A DNA stretch of 16,531 bases from Treponema sp. UBA3819 (GCA_002369025.1 DFDV01000186.1:1-16531), one strand, 5' to 3'. Counted from the stretch's first letter, positions 1 through 7,512 are shown. Notes: generated from the letters alone by a model not told the origin. A program made the numbers and translations.

Positions 1-30
1 CTCCATCTTTTTCTTTTCCTCATCGGTCAT
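1..30 (-). CDS. Nested in-frame start for a scaffold protein (partial)
   Basis: Inside the protease gene and in the same frame, AGGAGGAA (44 down to 37) stands six bases before an ATG at 30, which opens the peptide MTDEEKKKME. The Shine-Dalgarno match is stronger than that of the protease gene itself. Mu produces its scaffold from an internal in-frame start within I, and lambda does the same with Nu3 inside C, so an internally initiated scaffold is the natural reading. Only ten codons are in the window, so the length is unknown. Confidence 0.5.
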   Translation of the reverse strand, partial: MTDEEKKKME

Positions 31-525
31 GGGGATTTCCTCCTGGTAATTTATTGAGTCGCTGAAGTCGAACACCTCAACGCTGTCTCCGTCCGAATAG
101 CAGCTCTTGGTCATAAGCTGCTCAAGCCCCGGGATTTTCGGCGGTGTCGCGCCGCAGATTGCCAGCGAGTGAAGGTAACGCTTTCCGTCGCTCCCTCGCT
201 TGGGGATTGTCACGCTCCAGCCTTTATAGCATCCGTCGCCGTCATCCTTGTCGCTGAACTGTTTCTCCAGCTCCGGGTGAAGCACGACCTGCCCGACAAG
301 AACCTTCTCGCCCTTGTGCCTTGCGTCGTCATAGATTCCGTCAATCACGAGCACATCACCGAACTTCGGGAAGTTGTCGCCGTGAGCCGCATCGTGCCCG
401 ATAGTGATTGGGCGCGTGGGCGTGAATGTCTCCACGATTTCACGCAAGTCCTTTTCCGTGATTTTCGCTCCGTCCTGCCCGAATGTTCCCGTGCGGCAGA
501 GCTGCCAAGTACGAACCTTTTTCAT
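1..525 (-). CDS. Mu I-like head maturation protease/scaffold (partial)
   Basis: This is the N-terminal 175 residues of a protein that runs off the left edge. The ATG at 525 has a GGAGTAGGA ribosome-binding site. The stretch GWSVTIPKRGSDGKRYLHSL followed by ATPPKIPGL (about residues 120-150) resembles the Mu gpI family, in which the protease that processes the capsid scaffold ends its N-terminal domain with a GATPP.IPGL-like motif. Position supports this: it follows portal and MuF in the minus-strand late region, where Mu places the protease before the major capsid gene. After the motif the sequence turns acidic and lysine-rich, as in scaffold domains. The catalytic residues cannot be assigned from what is visible. 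The family call rests on motif and gene order; the major capsid gene should lie just left of the window. Confidence 0.7.
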   Translation of the reverse strand, partial: MKKVRTWQLCRTGTFGQDGAKITEKDLREIVETFTPTRPITIGHDAAHGDNFPKFGDVLVIDGIYDDARHKGEKVLVGQVVLHPELEKQFSDKDDGDGCYKGWSVTIPKRGSDGKRYLHSLAICGATPPKIPGLEQLMTKSCYSDGDSVEVFDFSDSINYQEEIPMTDEEKKKME

Positions 526-534
526 AAGCAAATC

Positions 535-805
535 CTACTCCGTGTAATTGCTCTCACGGCTATTCTGGACGACCGCCTCCAGCTCGCTGATTTTCCGCTC
601 CGCGATTTCCGCCTCAGTGGGAGGCGGCGGGTCTTCGAGCGTGGGCTTTTTGTCCTCGTGGAATGTGATGACCTTTCCATGCGCCTGACCTTCCATCAGA
701 GCCGTGTGCTCCTCGCGCGTAATCTCAATGTATTTTTTTGAGTTTGTCCTTCGCGTCGTCAAAATAGAATCCCTAGCTTTTGCCGTCCATCGTTCCTGCA
801 AGCAT
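535..805 (-). pseudogene. Tail-fibre-assembly-like protein remnant
   Basis: A good ribosome-binding site (AAGGAGGAAACACA) leads to an ATG at 805, but that frame meets TAG after ten codons. Beyond the TAG the frame continues sensibly (GFYFDDAKDKLKK) until an A7 run at 739-733, after which the sense moves to another frame reading KYIEITREEHTALMEGQ and later LEDPPPPTEAEIAERKISEL. The combined text resembles short phage tail-fibre-assembly/host-specificity proteins, which carry a YIEI-T-EEH-GQ..GK segment and a D-PPPPT-EE linker before a short helix. An 88-aa open frame from a TTG at 801 is the only uninterrupted reading and lacks a good ribosome-binding site. One nonsense and one frameshift lesion make a decayed gene the likeliest explanation. 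It lies between the MuF terminators and the protease gene, away from a normal tail-fibre locus. Confidence 0.5.
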
Positions 806-892
806 TGTGTTTCCTCCTTGTGTTTTTTTGCTGTGGGAATTAAATCACGGAAGCTGCGGTTTTCGGCTATTCTGGGGGAGAGGCGGGAATTT

Positions 893-915
893 AAAAAAAA
901 AGCCCGCAGAGGGGC
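893..915 (-). terminator. Rho-independent terminator
   Basis: Read on the minus strand, GCCC, a short loop and GGGC are followed by nine T. It lies downstream of the MuF transcription unit and about 90 bases before the remnant gene at 805. It is the second of two terminators in this gap. Confidence 0.65.
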
Positions 916-1041
916 TTAGAATGGGAAAAATGAATAAGTTTGCATTTAAAAATTATTCACCGATATTCACCGCCTTTTTTGAGCGGAGAGCGGTTTTGAG
1001 GTGCGATTTTTGCGTGGAATCGGGGAAGGTGCGGAAAAAAG

Positions 1042-1065
1042 AAAAAGCCCCGAAAATTACGGGGC
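1042..1065 (-). terminator. Rho-independent terminator after the MuF/53-aa gene pair
   Basis: On the minus strand GCCCCG and CGGGGC form a six-pair stem around a seven-base loop, followed by TTTTTCTTTTTT. It starts six bases after the stop codon of the 53-aa gene, so it closes the head/MuF transcription unit here. Confidence 0.8.
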
Positions 1066-1070
1066 AAAAA

Positions 1071-1232
1071 TCATGTGTTTTTTACAACTTCAAAAGATTT
1101 TATCTCATGTAGATAATCTTCATCGGAATCATCGATAATGCGGTAAAACTGTCCGTCACATTCAACTGCAATTACCTCGTATTGTTTGCCAACAGTCAAG
1201 TCATACCCTTTTTTTATACATTTTACAGTCAT
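1071..1232 (-). CDS. 53-aa SH3-like small protein, candidate immunity partner of the MuF toxin-like tail
   Basis: The ATG at 1232 overlaps the MuF stop codon as ATGA, so translation is probably coupled. The 53-residue product (MTVKCIKKGYDLTVGKQYEV... ending KSFEVVKNT) has alternating short beta segments, a YDLTVGKQYEV motif and a FYRIIDDSDEDYLHEIKSFEVV end. This matches a widespread class of small SH3-like hypothetical proteins with the pattern 'DLTVGK.YEV...FYRI.DD...DYL...FEV'. It is acidic in its C-terminal half, which suits binding to a basic nuclease-type domain. It shares the lower GC content of the adjoining MuF tail and is followed at once by a terminator. The immunity role is inferred from position, coupling and shared composition; an unrelated small phage protein is the alternative. 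Confidence 0.6.
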   Translation of the reverse strand: MTVKCIKKGYDLTVGKQYEVIAVECDGQFYRIIDDSDEDYLHEIKSFEVVKNT

Positions 1233-2419
1233 TTAATTTCCCTCTTGAACTTAAATTCGACCTTACCAATGTTCTTGCACTGATACCAATGAACTTCAGC
1301 TTTCATTTTCTTTTTCGTTTCCGTATTGAAAAGAGTCGCCGTACCTCTGACTTTATACCAATCTTTTTCAGATGTCAATTCTCCGTTCGGAAGTGGATAT
1401 TGTTGGACAAGTCGTTTTCGGTCTCTAATTTCCGCTCCATGTGCAATGACTTTTACACCCGTTACATCCGACCCTTCTTCTATAATCCAGTTTGATTCTT
1501 CATTGGAAACTCTAACCGATTTTCCGACTTCGACATGAAATCTCTTCGCCATCGCACCGACAGAGCGACCTGCTTTCCAATCCTTTTCTATCTCGGCTAG
1601 CCCCAGCGCGACCTTCGCCGCCTCAATCTCGCCCTGCACGCCGTACAGCTTTGCTTGCCGTGTCTGCGATGCAAGCTCGCTCCACCAGTCATCAGTTGCG
1701 AGCGGGTATGCACCGAATCCGTTGTTTGCGTCCTCTATGTCTTTCGGGTTACTCCAGTTCTCCGGCAACTCGCTCTCGTCGTAAATCGCGCGGATTGTGG
1801 TGCGGCAGTTGAAGTGGAACGGCGGCCAGTGCGTTTGCCAGAACGGATGGTCATAGGGAAGGATGAAACGCTTCCCCGCATATTGGCGGCAGATGTCGCT
1901 TGTGCGGGCATCGTCAATAATCACGAGTTCCAACGCGAGCGGCTTGTCCTCTGCAAAGCCCATCGCCCGCCCCACATTGTAGACGGTCTGCACATTGGTA
2001 CGGTACACCGTCTCCCAGTACCAGCCCTGATTCGGACCCATGCCGATTTTGTCAAGGATGTCGGTTTTCGTGAGAGAAAGAAAGTCGCGCAAGCCCTTGC
2101 CGTTGCGCACATTGGCGAGCATTTCCGCGTTCAGCTTTTCGAGCAGTTTCCCGTCGTTGATTCTTGAGGCGGTGAACGCGCGGAAGCGCAGCTTGTCGGA
2201 GAGCTTTTCATAGTCAACTTTTTTTAGAACATCGCGCTTTTTAAGGTACTCCACCGCCTCGGCGTAGGGCATGTTCTCGATGTCCTCTGCCGTAGGCTCG
2301 GCGAACTCCGCCCGTCGCACGGAAGCGTCCAAGCCGAGCATCGCGCTTCTTGTGAAGAGCTTCGCCGCCTCGCCCATCGCCGTCCAGTCCGGCGGGAGCA
2401 CTTTCTGCGTGTTCAGCAA
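1229..2419 (-). CDS. MuF (SPP1 gp7-like) head morphogenesis protein with toxin-like C-terminal domain
   Basis: This is the minor head protein that sits with the portal and is thought to enter the cell with the DNA. From the TTG at 2419 it has 396 residues. Residues about 52-210 are the MuF core, with D170-A-R-T-S-D-I-C177 and WPPFHFNCRTT (198-208). Residues about 321-396 form a separate compact domain with VIAHGAEIRD, DWYKVRGT, EVHWYQ and GKVEFKFK, the style of polymorphic-toxin tips known to be fused to MuF proteins. GC content drops near 1560, close to the junction. The start is doubtful: open coding-like sequence continues in frame upstream to about 2569 with no standard start codon, and residues 1-40 resemble the C-terminal end of DUF935 portals. 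Expression may therefore depend on a frameshift from the portal gene. Confidence 0.82.
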   Translation of the reverse strand: MLNTQKVLPPDWTAMGEAAKLFTRSAMLGLDASVRRAEFAEPTAEDIENMPYAEAVEYLKKRDVLKKVDYEKLSDKLRFRAFTASRINDGKLLEKLNAEMLANVRNGKGLRDFLSLTKTDILDKIGMGPNQGWYWETVYRTNVQTVYNVGRAMGFAEDKPLALELVIIDDARTSDICRQYAGKRFILPYDHPFWQTHWPPFHFNCRTTIRAIYDESELPENWSNPKDIEDANNGFGAYPLATDDWWSELASQTRQAKLYGVQGEIEAAKVALGLAEIEKDWKAGRSVGAMAKRFHVEVGKSVRVSNEESNWIIEEGSDVTGVKVIAHGAEIRDRKRLVQQYPLPNGELTSEKDWYKVRGTATLFNTETKKKMKAEVHWYQCKNIGKVEFKFKREIK

Positions 2420-2553
2420 GTCGGGATTCCGCGCGACTTCCTTGATGTACGCCTTTATTCGCTCCGCGTAGCTGTCGGAGATTGTAAGCCATGCGGCAGT
2501 AGAGATGCGGTCAAGCCGTCTAGCCCGGCTCCTCTCCTCGCGGAAGCGCGGGT

Positions 2554-3756
2554 CTACTGCCTGTTCTGAAAAAAATCGTTTTTCCCCGCGCTCCCCGTGT
2601 CGGCAAAGCCGAACGACGGCTGCGCCTTCACGAACGAGTCTTTTTCGTCGACAGGCTGGGGAAGATGCACCTTGTTGTAGAGTGCTTTCAGGCTCACGGG
2701 GATTCCGCGGTCTATGGCGTCGCGGACAATCTCCCAGCTCGCGAAGTCCGTTGAGTCGATGTCGTATTGCGGGGCGACCTCGCCGGGGAAGTTCAGCTCG
2801 ACGAACGCATTGACGAACTTCTGGTCTGTCTTTTGCAGAAGGTATGCGTCGCCCTTGATGGTCTCGTCGTAGACCTCGCTGTGAACATCGCCCTGCGCCC
2901 GCGTTCCGTACTGCCCTTCGTTGGTGGCGAGCGACTGCCCCGTGAGCGCGTAGGCGATTTCGGTGTTGCAGGTCTTAATCAGCGTGTCGAAGTCGTTAAT
3001 CTGCGAGCTGACCACCTTGATGTCCTTCACATTCCCGAACGCGCCGCTTGACCCGCTCTGCCACTCGGAAAGGATGTCGGTCAGGTTCTTCGCGCGGGTT
3101 TTCGCCTCGCTCTCGTTCTTTGCCTCGAACAGCGCAAGGATTGACGGAACGCCCACAATCTGCGCCGCCTTCGCCCAGAACTCCACGCCCAGCTGCTTGA
3201 ACTTCCAGAACACATACGCACTCCGCAGAACGGGTCGCCCCCACTGGCTCAGCTCGCCGTCATCGTTTCGGTGAATCAGGAATTTGCGCTCGTCGTCAAG
3301 CACGAGGTTCTGCTGTGTGATGACGGGCGTGTAGAAGCCGTGCTCCGAATGCTGCGGGAAGCTCAAGGCGGTGCGCGGAATCGGTACGAAGCCCGCGGGC
3401 ACATACCAGCCCTGCGAGAACTTCCACAGCACCTCGCACGCGGCGATTCCGTAGGGCACGGCGTTCAGCATGATGTTGTTCAGCGCGTAGAACACATTGA
3501 AGGTAAGCACATTCTCGCACGCCTCGTTCACTGTCTTGTTCCTGGTCTCGGTGAACGAGCCGGTCATCTGCAGGACTTTCTTCTTCCTGTTCTGCACGAG
3601 CGACTCCACGCGCCCGTCGTCGCGCATCTCGTCAAAGACCGTCTCCCGTTCGCCGACTTCGGAAAGCCACTCCGACATGTCTGCCATGTACCCCGCGATT
3701 GAGCGGAAGCCCGTGAGATTGATTTGCTGTACCGTTACCGATTTTGTCCGTGCCAT
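2554..3756 (-). CDS. DUF935 portal protein (Mu gp29-like)
   Basis: The portal forms the dodecameric ring at the capsid vertex through which DNA is packaged and ejected. The 400-residue product starts at an ATG with GGCGGAG upstream. It carries the DUF935 pattern: QINLTGFRSIAGYMADMSEW near the start, the PYGIAACEVLWKF helix, the RPVLRSAYVFWKFK segment, then NTEIAYALTGQSLATNEGQYGTR-like text and VNAFVELNFPGEVAPQYDID. Mu gp29 is about 512 residues, so this copy is short: the usual C-terminal helical domain is missing from the frame but appears in the next frame, upstream of MuF. It lies where a portal belongs, except that a three-gene cassette separates it from the large terminase. Confidence 0.88.
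   Translation of the reverse strand: MARTKSVTVQQINLTGFRSIAGYMADMSEWLSEVGERETVFDEMRDDGRVESLVQNRKKKVLQMTGSFTETRNKTVNEACENVLTFNVFYALNNIMLNAVPYGIAACEVLWKFSQGWYVPAGFVPIPRTALSFPQHSEHGFYTPVITQQNLVLDDERKFLIHRNDDGELSQWGRPVLRSAYVFWKFKQLGVEFWAKAAQIVGVPSILALFEAKNESEAKTRAKNLTDILSEWQSGSSGAFGNVKDIKVVSSQINDFDTLIKTCNTEIAYALTGQSLATNEGQYGTRAQGDVHSEVYDETIKGDAYLLQKTDQKFVNAFVELNFPGEVAPQYDIDSTDFASWEIVRDAIDRGIPVSLKALYNKVHLPQPVDEKDSFVKAQPSFGFADTGSAGKNDFFQNRQ
2569..2575 (-). other. Candidate -1 frameshift site joining portal to MuF
   Basis: On the minus strand the portal frame reads GAT TTT TTT CAG, so the seven T form T TTT TTT in the exact register of a -1 slippery heptamer. Portal codons stop at a TAG 13 bases later. 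A shift back of one base gives FFSEQAVDPRFREE... and runs straight into the MuF frame, for a product of about 842 residues. A missing single T in the assembly would give the same picture. Confidence 0.5.
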
Positions 3757-3789
3757 ATGTTACTCCGCCTATAAGGTAGCATCTGGAAT

Positions 3790-4536
3790 TCATTTTACGG
3801 CAATCTTGGAAGCAACCTTGTACACTGTTTTTTGATTCACACCGAGTCTCTTTGCAACCTGCAAACCTGAGACTCCTTGATTCAGCAGGGCAATTATTTC
3901 ATCTTCCCTTAATACTTTTTCCCGCTTTGGTGCGCCACCGATGTGGTAGAAATGAATACCATTTTTTGATGCTATTGTTCTGACTCTTTGTTCTGTAAGA
4001 TTCATTTTCCGACCTACTTCTTTCGCCGTGCACTGTATCGCAAGACTGCGGATTTCCTCGACTTGTTCTTGTGTATATTGAATCCGTGAATTGACGCATT
4101 TGACACCGCTTTCTTTTTGCAGATAACAGACCGTTGAGCGCGAGAAGCCTGTTAATTCCATAATTTCGTCATTTTTTTTGCCTTGCAATGTTAGGGATTT
4201 TACAAGTTCCATTTTTTGCAAAGAAAGTATAGGTTTGAAAAATCCCGTCTTATAGACCGTTCTTTCCGCCGTATCAAAATCAGGATTAAATGCTTTTGAG
4301 CGATGCTTGCGGTCGCAAGTGGCAAGGTGAAGTGTATGATACTTGCAGAACCGGGCGATGAAGTTTTTATCCAAATCTATTTTCTTTTCGTGCTGCAAAA
4401 AAATCAAATCTTCGGCAACGGACATAGGAATACTGTCAAGTTCAAGATAGGTCTGCACTTTGTAAGTATGAACAATTTTTCTGAGAGCGTTTTCAGAAAA
4501 TGCAACAGCCAGTGAATACGCTTCAAGAATTGTCAT
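3790..4536 (-). CDS. Triple helix-turn-helix DNA-binding protein of the recombinase cassette
   Basis: The product has 248 residues. The ATG at 4536 was chosen because it overlaps the stop of the upstream 80-aa gene as ATGA; an in-frame ATG at 4569 lies inside that gene. Three helix-turn-helix segments can be seen: residues 119-141 (GKKNDEIMELTGFSRSTVCY), 168-190 (AKEVGRKMNLTEQRVRTIA region) and 219-242 (GVSGLQVAKRLGVNQKTVYK). The third resembles resolvase- or transposase-type C-terminal HTH domains. The first 100 residues are unassigned and mostly helical. It could be a regulator of the cassette, or an accessory factor placing the recombinase on its site. Codons are AT-richer than in the flanking terminase and portal genes, consistent with acquisition. 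No specific family is recognised. Confidence 0.75.
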   Translation of the reverse strand: MTILEAYSLAVAFSENALRKIVHTYKVQTYLELDSIPMSVAEDLIFLQHEKKIDLDKNFIARFCKYHTLHLATCDRKHRSKAFNPDFDTAERTVYKTGFFKPILSLQKMELVKSLTLQGKKNDEIMELTGFSRSTVCYLQKESGVKCVNSRIQYTQEQVEEIRSLAIQCTAKEVGRKMNLTEQRVRTIASKNGIHFYHIGGAPKREKVLREDEIIALLNQGVSGLQVAKRLGVNQKTVYKVASKIAVK

Positions 4537-4775
4537 ACTGCAAGAGCCTCTTTGCAGAACGAAAGGCATTCTGCCCCGTATTCTTGCAAGATTAAAGTTT
4601 CCATTGACAATCCGCGCTCCTCATACGCTCCGTACTTTGCGTGGAGCACCCTGTCAAGTTCGTACATGTCAAGCACGGGGCGACCCATTATGAAGGTCAT
4701 GGCATTGTCAAGTTTCGGGCGATATTCATATCCGAAGAACCTTTGATATTGTACACCAAGCGAAAGGACATCCAT
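4533..4775 (-). CDS. Unknown 80-aa protein of the recombinase cassette
   Basis: This 80-residue acidic protein lies between the serine recombinase and the triple-HTH gene. GGGGAGG stands upstream of the ATG at 4775, and the stop overlaps the next start as ATGA, so all three genes look like one coupled unit. Visible features are a YRPKLDNAMTFIMGRPVLDM segment, then MYELDRVLHAKYGAYEERGLSMETLI, which looks like a compact helical domain. I do not recognise the family. There is no membrane segment or signal peptide. A small regulator or a partner of the recombinase is possible from context only. Confidence 0.65.
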   Translation of the reverse strand: MDVLSLGVQYQRFFGYEYRPKLDNAMTFIMGRPVLDMYELDRVLHAKYGAYEERGLSMETLILQEYGAECLSFCKEALAV

Positions 4776-4776
4776 A

Positions 4777-5442
4777 TCAATGCCTCCCCGCGCCGCCGTG
4801 TGGCTGATGCCGGAACAAAGGCTTTGCCCTTGAAAGCACCTCTGAGTTGTCGATGAAACGCGCGAGCGTGTTTCTGTCTACGCCCATCATTTTACACACT
4901 TTTCTTTGCGCAAGCCCTTCGTCCACAAGATAGCGTTTGATTTCCTCGTCCTTGCCGTACAATTTGTGACATTCGGGGGATGTCTTTCTGCCTTTCGGTC
5001 TGCCGAGTACAACACCGTCCGCCCGCTTTCTTTGGAGTGCTTCTTTTGTCCTTCGGCTTATCATTTCCCGCTCGATTTCCGCGCTTATTCCGAATGCGAA
5101 CGCAAGTACCTTTGACTGAATGTCGTTTCCGAGCGTGTAGCCGTCTTTTGCCGTCATCACGGTCACATTATTGTTTAGGCAATGTTCCAAGATTCTGAAC
5201 ACCATAAACAAAGAGCGTCCGAGCCTTGATATTTCCCCCGCAAGAAGGACATCGCCGGGCTTTAATTTTTCAAGAAGTCTGCCAAGTTCTCTTTTTTCTG
5301 GCTCTTTCGTCCCTGAGACACCCTCATCGTCGATGTACTCGTCGATTTTGAGACCGCGAGCGGTTGCAAGTGCCTCAACTCCGACCCGCTGATTCTGACC
5401 GTCTTGTTTTCCGGTCGATACTCGAAGATATGCGTAAACCAT
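4777..5442 (-). CDS. Small serine recombinase (resolvase/invertase family)
   Basis: The product cuts and rejoins DNA through a phosphoserine link. Its 221 residues start MVYAYLRVST with the nucleophile at Ser9. IDDEGVSG (38-44) and GEISRLGRS (69-77, with conserved arginines) complete the active-site region. The long E-helix EIEREMISRRTKEAL spans 122-136, GRPKGRK (147-153) is the minor-groove linker, and an HTH of resolvase type lies near 167-197. Size and layout fit DNA invertases and resolvases, and the text recalls the Bacteroidota Mpi-type invertases. Only 45 bases separate it from the terminase stop and the ribosome-binding site is weak. Mu carries an invertase (Gin) at its tail-fibre switch, but a recombinase between terminase and portal is unusual. 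No clear pair of long inverted repeats is visible in the window, so its target is unknown. Confidence 0.88.
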   Translation of the reverse strand: MVYAYLRVSTGKQDGQNQRVGVEALATARGLKIDEYIDDEGVSGTKEPEKRELGRLLEKLKPGDVLLAGEISRLGRSLFMVFRILEHCLNNNVTVMTAKDGYTLGNDIQSKVLAFAFGISAEIEREMISRRTKEALQRKRADGVVLGRPKGRKTSPECHKLYGKDEEIKRYLVDEGLAQRKVCKMMGVDRNTLARFIDNSEVLSRAKPLFRHQPHGGAGRH

Positions 5443-5487
5443 GCTATCACGGTATCACACGCGATTTGTTTTCAGGCTTTTCCAGAA

Positions 5488-6986
5488 TCACCACCAAAGG
5501 AACCGCCGCTCTTTCTTCTCCGCAGCCGTAAAGCTGGGCGGCACATCCTCCGCGCACTCGCGCCACGCGCACACGCAGAGCATCGCCGCGCTCGCAGCGT
5601 CGCCGTGCCGCTTTCCCTTCATGTCGCGGTCGCTCGTCCGCACGGCGGGAATAGTGGGTATTCCGTTCTTCAGGACGACGATGGAAAAGTCAGCCTTGAT
5701 TGTCTCGTCGTCCGGCACGGTGAAGTCAGCGCTCTCCATAAGTCCGTGCAAGTCCGTGCCGTACTTTGCGTACCATGCGTTTGTCTCCATCACCTGAATC
5801 GCCGCGCCTGGATGCCGTAGCATCGCGTGCTCGCTTATCTGCTGGCCGTTTCCGCGCGAGTCTATCGCGATTCCGCCGAGCTTCCCTCGCCCGTCAAGAA
5901 AATCCGTGAGCAAATCATTGAAGTATTGCTGCTGCTCGAACGGCGCGTTTTTCAGCTCCACGATGAGCCGCACAGAAAGTGAAGTCTTTTCGATTTCCTC
6001 AGCCACCCAGTAGGTCGTGAGGTCGCCCGACCGCCCGAAGTCGTTCCCGACATAAAGACGGCTCTCGAACACTCCGAGCAGCGGGCGCACTTCCTGATTG
6101 AAGAACTTCCGCACCTCGCGGTTTTTGTAGTCGTCGTCCTTGTGAAGGAAACTGTCCGAGCATTCAAGCCGGCGGATGTCGCAGTTCCCTTCGCTCGCCG
6201 TGGCGTGGTCAAGAAGCCCGCGCCCGAAATAACGGCTGCCAGAGGCGCGGGGGATTACATCAAGCTCCTCGTCGGGGTTGTCGCTGTAGATGCGGTACAT
6301 CTTTTCGATAAATTCTTTGTCGGCTTCGGGAGTCCATTTCCGCCCCTGTTTCAGGCAGATTCGCTTGTACAAGCCCTGCGCCACCGCCTCGCGGAAAGTG
6401 ATTCTGTGCAGAGACCACTCTGTCTCCTTTCCGCCCCGAATCGCCTTGATTAGATGGTTGAACGGGTTGTCCTCGCCGTTGTGGGTCGAGATCACCCGTA
6501 TGCGACCGCCCCACATAACAAGGGCTTTTGCCGCCTGCAACACGCCCTCCAAGTCGTCAAAGAACGCCGCCTCGTCGATGACGTTCCCTGCTTGGAACGG
6601 AGCGAGCGCGACACGCCCGGAAGCCCCATGATTTCAGCGCCGGAAGCAAACACGATTCTGTAGGTCGTGATGCTCTTGTCCGGGTCGTCAAGCAGGGCTT
6701 CGTTCTCCTCAATCACCTCGCTCACCGCGTAGCCGAGTTTTTTCGCCCATTCGCCCGCGTCCTCGATGTACTGGCGGCAGTTGTCCTTGTTGAAGCTCAT
6801 GTAATAGGTGTTGCTCCAGCCATGAGCCGGAGCAGCATTAAGAACCGAGTCCGCAGAGTCTACCCAGGAGATGCCGCACCGCCTGTTTTTCTCGATGATT
6901 TTGAGCGGGCTTTGGTCTTCAAGCCATTCCCTCTGGTACGGAAGCAGGAGTTCGAGCGAATTGCCGCTATTGCTCGCCGTCTTCAT
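5488..6986 (-). pseudogene. Large terminase subunit (Mu gp28-like), frame interrupted
   Basis: This is the packaging ATPase and nuclease. The first frame (from the ATG at 6986) gives LPYQREWLEDQS and the Walker A-like region EKNRRCGISW (32-41). At codon 134, near 6585, the sense moves by one base: the other frame reads NVIDEAAFFDDLEG (Walker B) and then VISTHNG (coupling motif), and later the nuclease aspartates in YVGNDFGRSGD, GIAIDSRGNG and GKRHGDAAS. Read with a one-base correction the protein has 499 residues, a normal length for this family. The uninterrupted 354-residue frame (5488-6552) lacks both Walker motifs, so neither piece would package DNA alone. The start overlaps the end of the small terminase gene by 20 bases. 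A real one-base deletion or an assembly error are both possible; no proper slippery heptamer is present. Confidence 0.8.
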
Positions 6987-7512
6987 AAGTCACCTTCAGA
7001 CCGAGAATCTTTGCCTTGACGAACTCGACGCGCTCATCGCTCCAGCCCGCTTTCTTTCCCTCGCTCTCAACGGTCTTGGCCGCCTCGAACAGGCCTTTCT
7101 TGTAGCCGCGCTCGTACTCCAGTTTGACCCGCGCGATTTTCGTCTGCGCATCAGAATTTCTTGCAATGGCTTTCAGCAGCTCTTCGGGGGTGAGCGTGGA
7201 GAAGTTCTCGAACTTGTTCACCTCTTCAAGCAATTTCGCCTGAACCATCTGAACGCTCGCCTCCGCGATGTTCAAGCCTGGTGTCTTGTCAAGCTCGCTC
7301 ACGATTGCGACGGCTTTCTTCGCGCTGTCCTTGTAGGCCTTCATCTGCGCCGCCTGGTCAACGAGCGTGCGACCAACGCCGCTTTTCGAGATGTCGTAGC
7401 CTTCGGCTTTGAGCGTGTCCGTAATCTCCCTGTGGCTCATCTTGTCGTTGAAGTACATCGTGCAGATGCGCTCCACAAGCCCCTGCATCTCTATCTTGTT
7501 TCTCTTAGGCAT
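6967..7512 (-). CDS. Small terminase subunit, DUF3486 (Mu gp27-like)
   Basis: This 181-residue protein recognises phage DNA for packaging. It begins MPKRNKIEMQGLVERICTMY and has an N-terminal helix-turn-helix (SHREITDTLKAEGYDISKSGVGRTL, about 26-50), as in Mu gp27, which is named DUF3486. The rest is helical, with an alanine- and lysine-rich dimerisation region. AAAGGAG precedes the ATG. It lies directly upstream of the large terminase and overlaps it by 20 bases, the standard Mu-like order. Confidence 0.85.
   Translation of the reverse strand: MPKRNKIEMQGLVERICTMYFNDKMSHREITDTLKAEGYDISKSGVGRTLVDQAAQMKAYKDSAKKAVAIVSELDKTPGLNIAEASVQMVQAKLLEEVNKFENFSTLTPEELLKAIARNSDAQTKIARVKLEYERGYKKGLFEAAKTVESEGKKAGWSDERVEFVKAKILGLKVTYEDGEQ

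Noticed and set aside
169..741. 190-aa plus-strand frame
   Set aside because: It is the complement of the protease and the remnant gene, which carry family motifs on the minus strand.
771..780. TAG recoding to explain the in-frame TAG in the remnant gene
   Set aside because: TAG ends other genes here (portal, spanin frame B) normally, so reassignment is unsupported.
1655..2167. 170-aa plus-strand frame
   Set aside because: It lies opposite the MuF core, which has clear family motifs.
3782..5486. Inverted 7-mer TCTGGAA (3782-3788) and TTCCAGA (5480-5486) flanking the recombinase cassette
   Set aside because: Symmetrical in position but too short; a 7-base match between two ~45-base gaps has roughly a one-in-ten chance.
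6581..6590. Programmed frameshift in the terminase
   Set aside because: The bases CAGGGAACG give no proper X XXY YYZ heptamer in the required register; deletion or assembly error is simpler.
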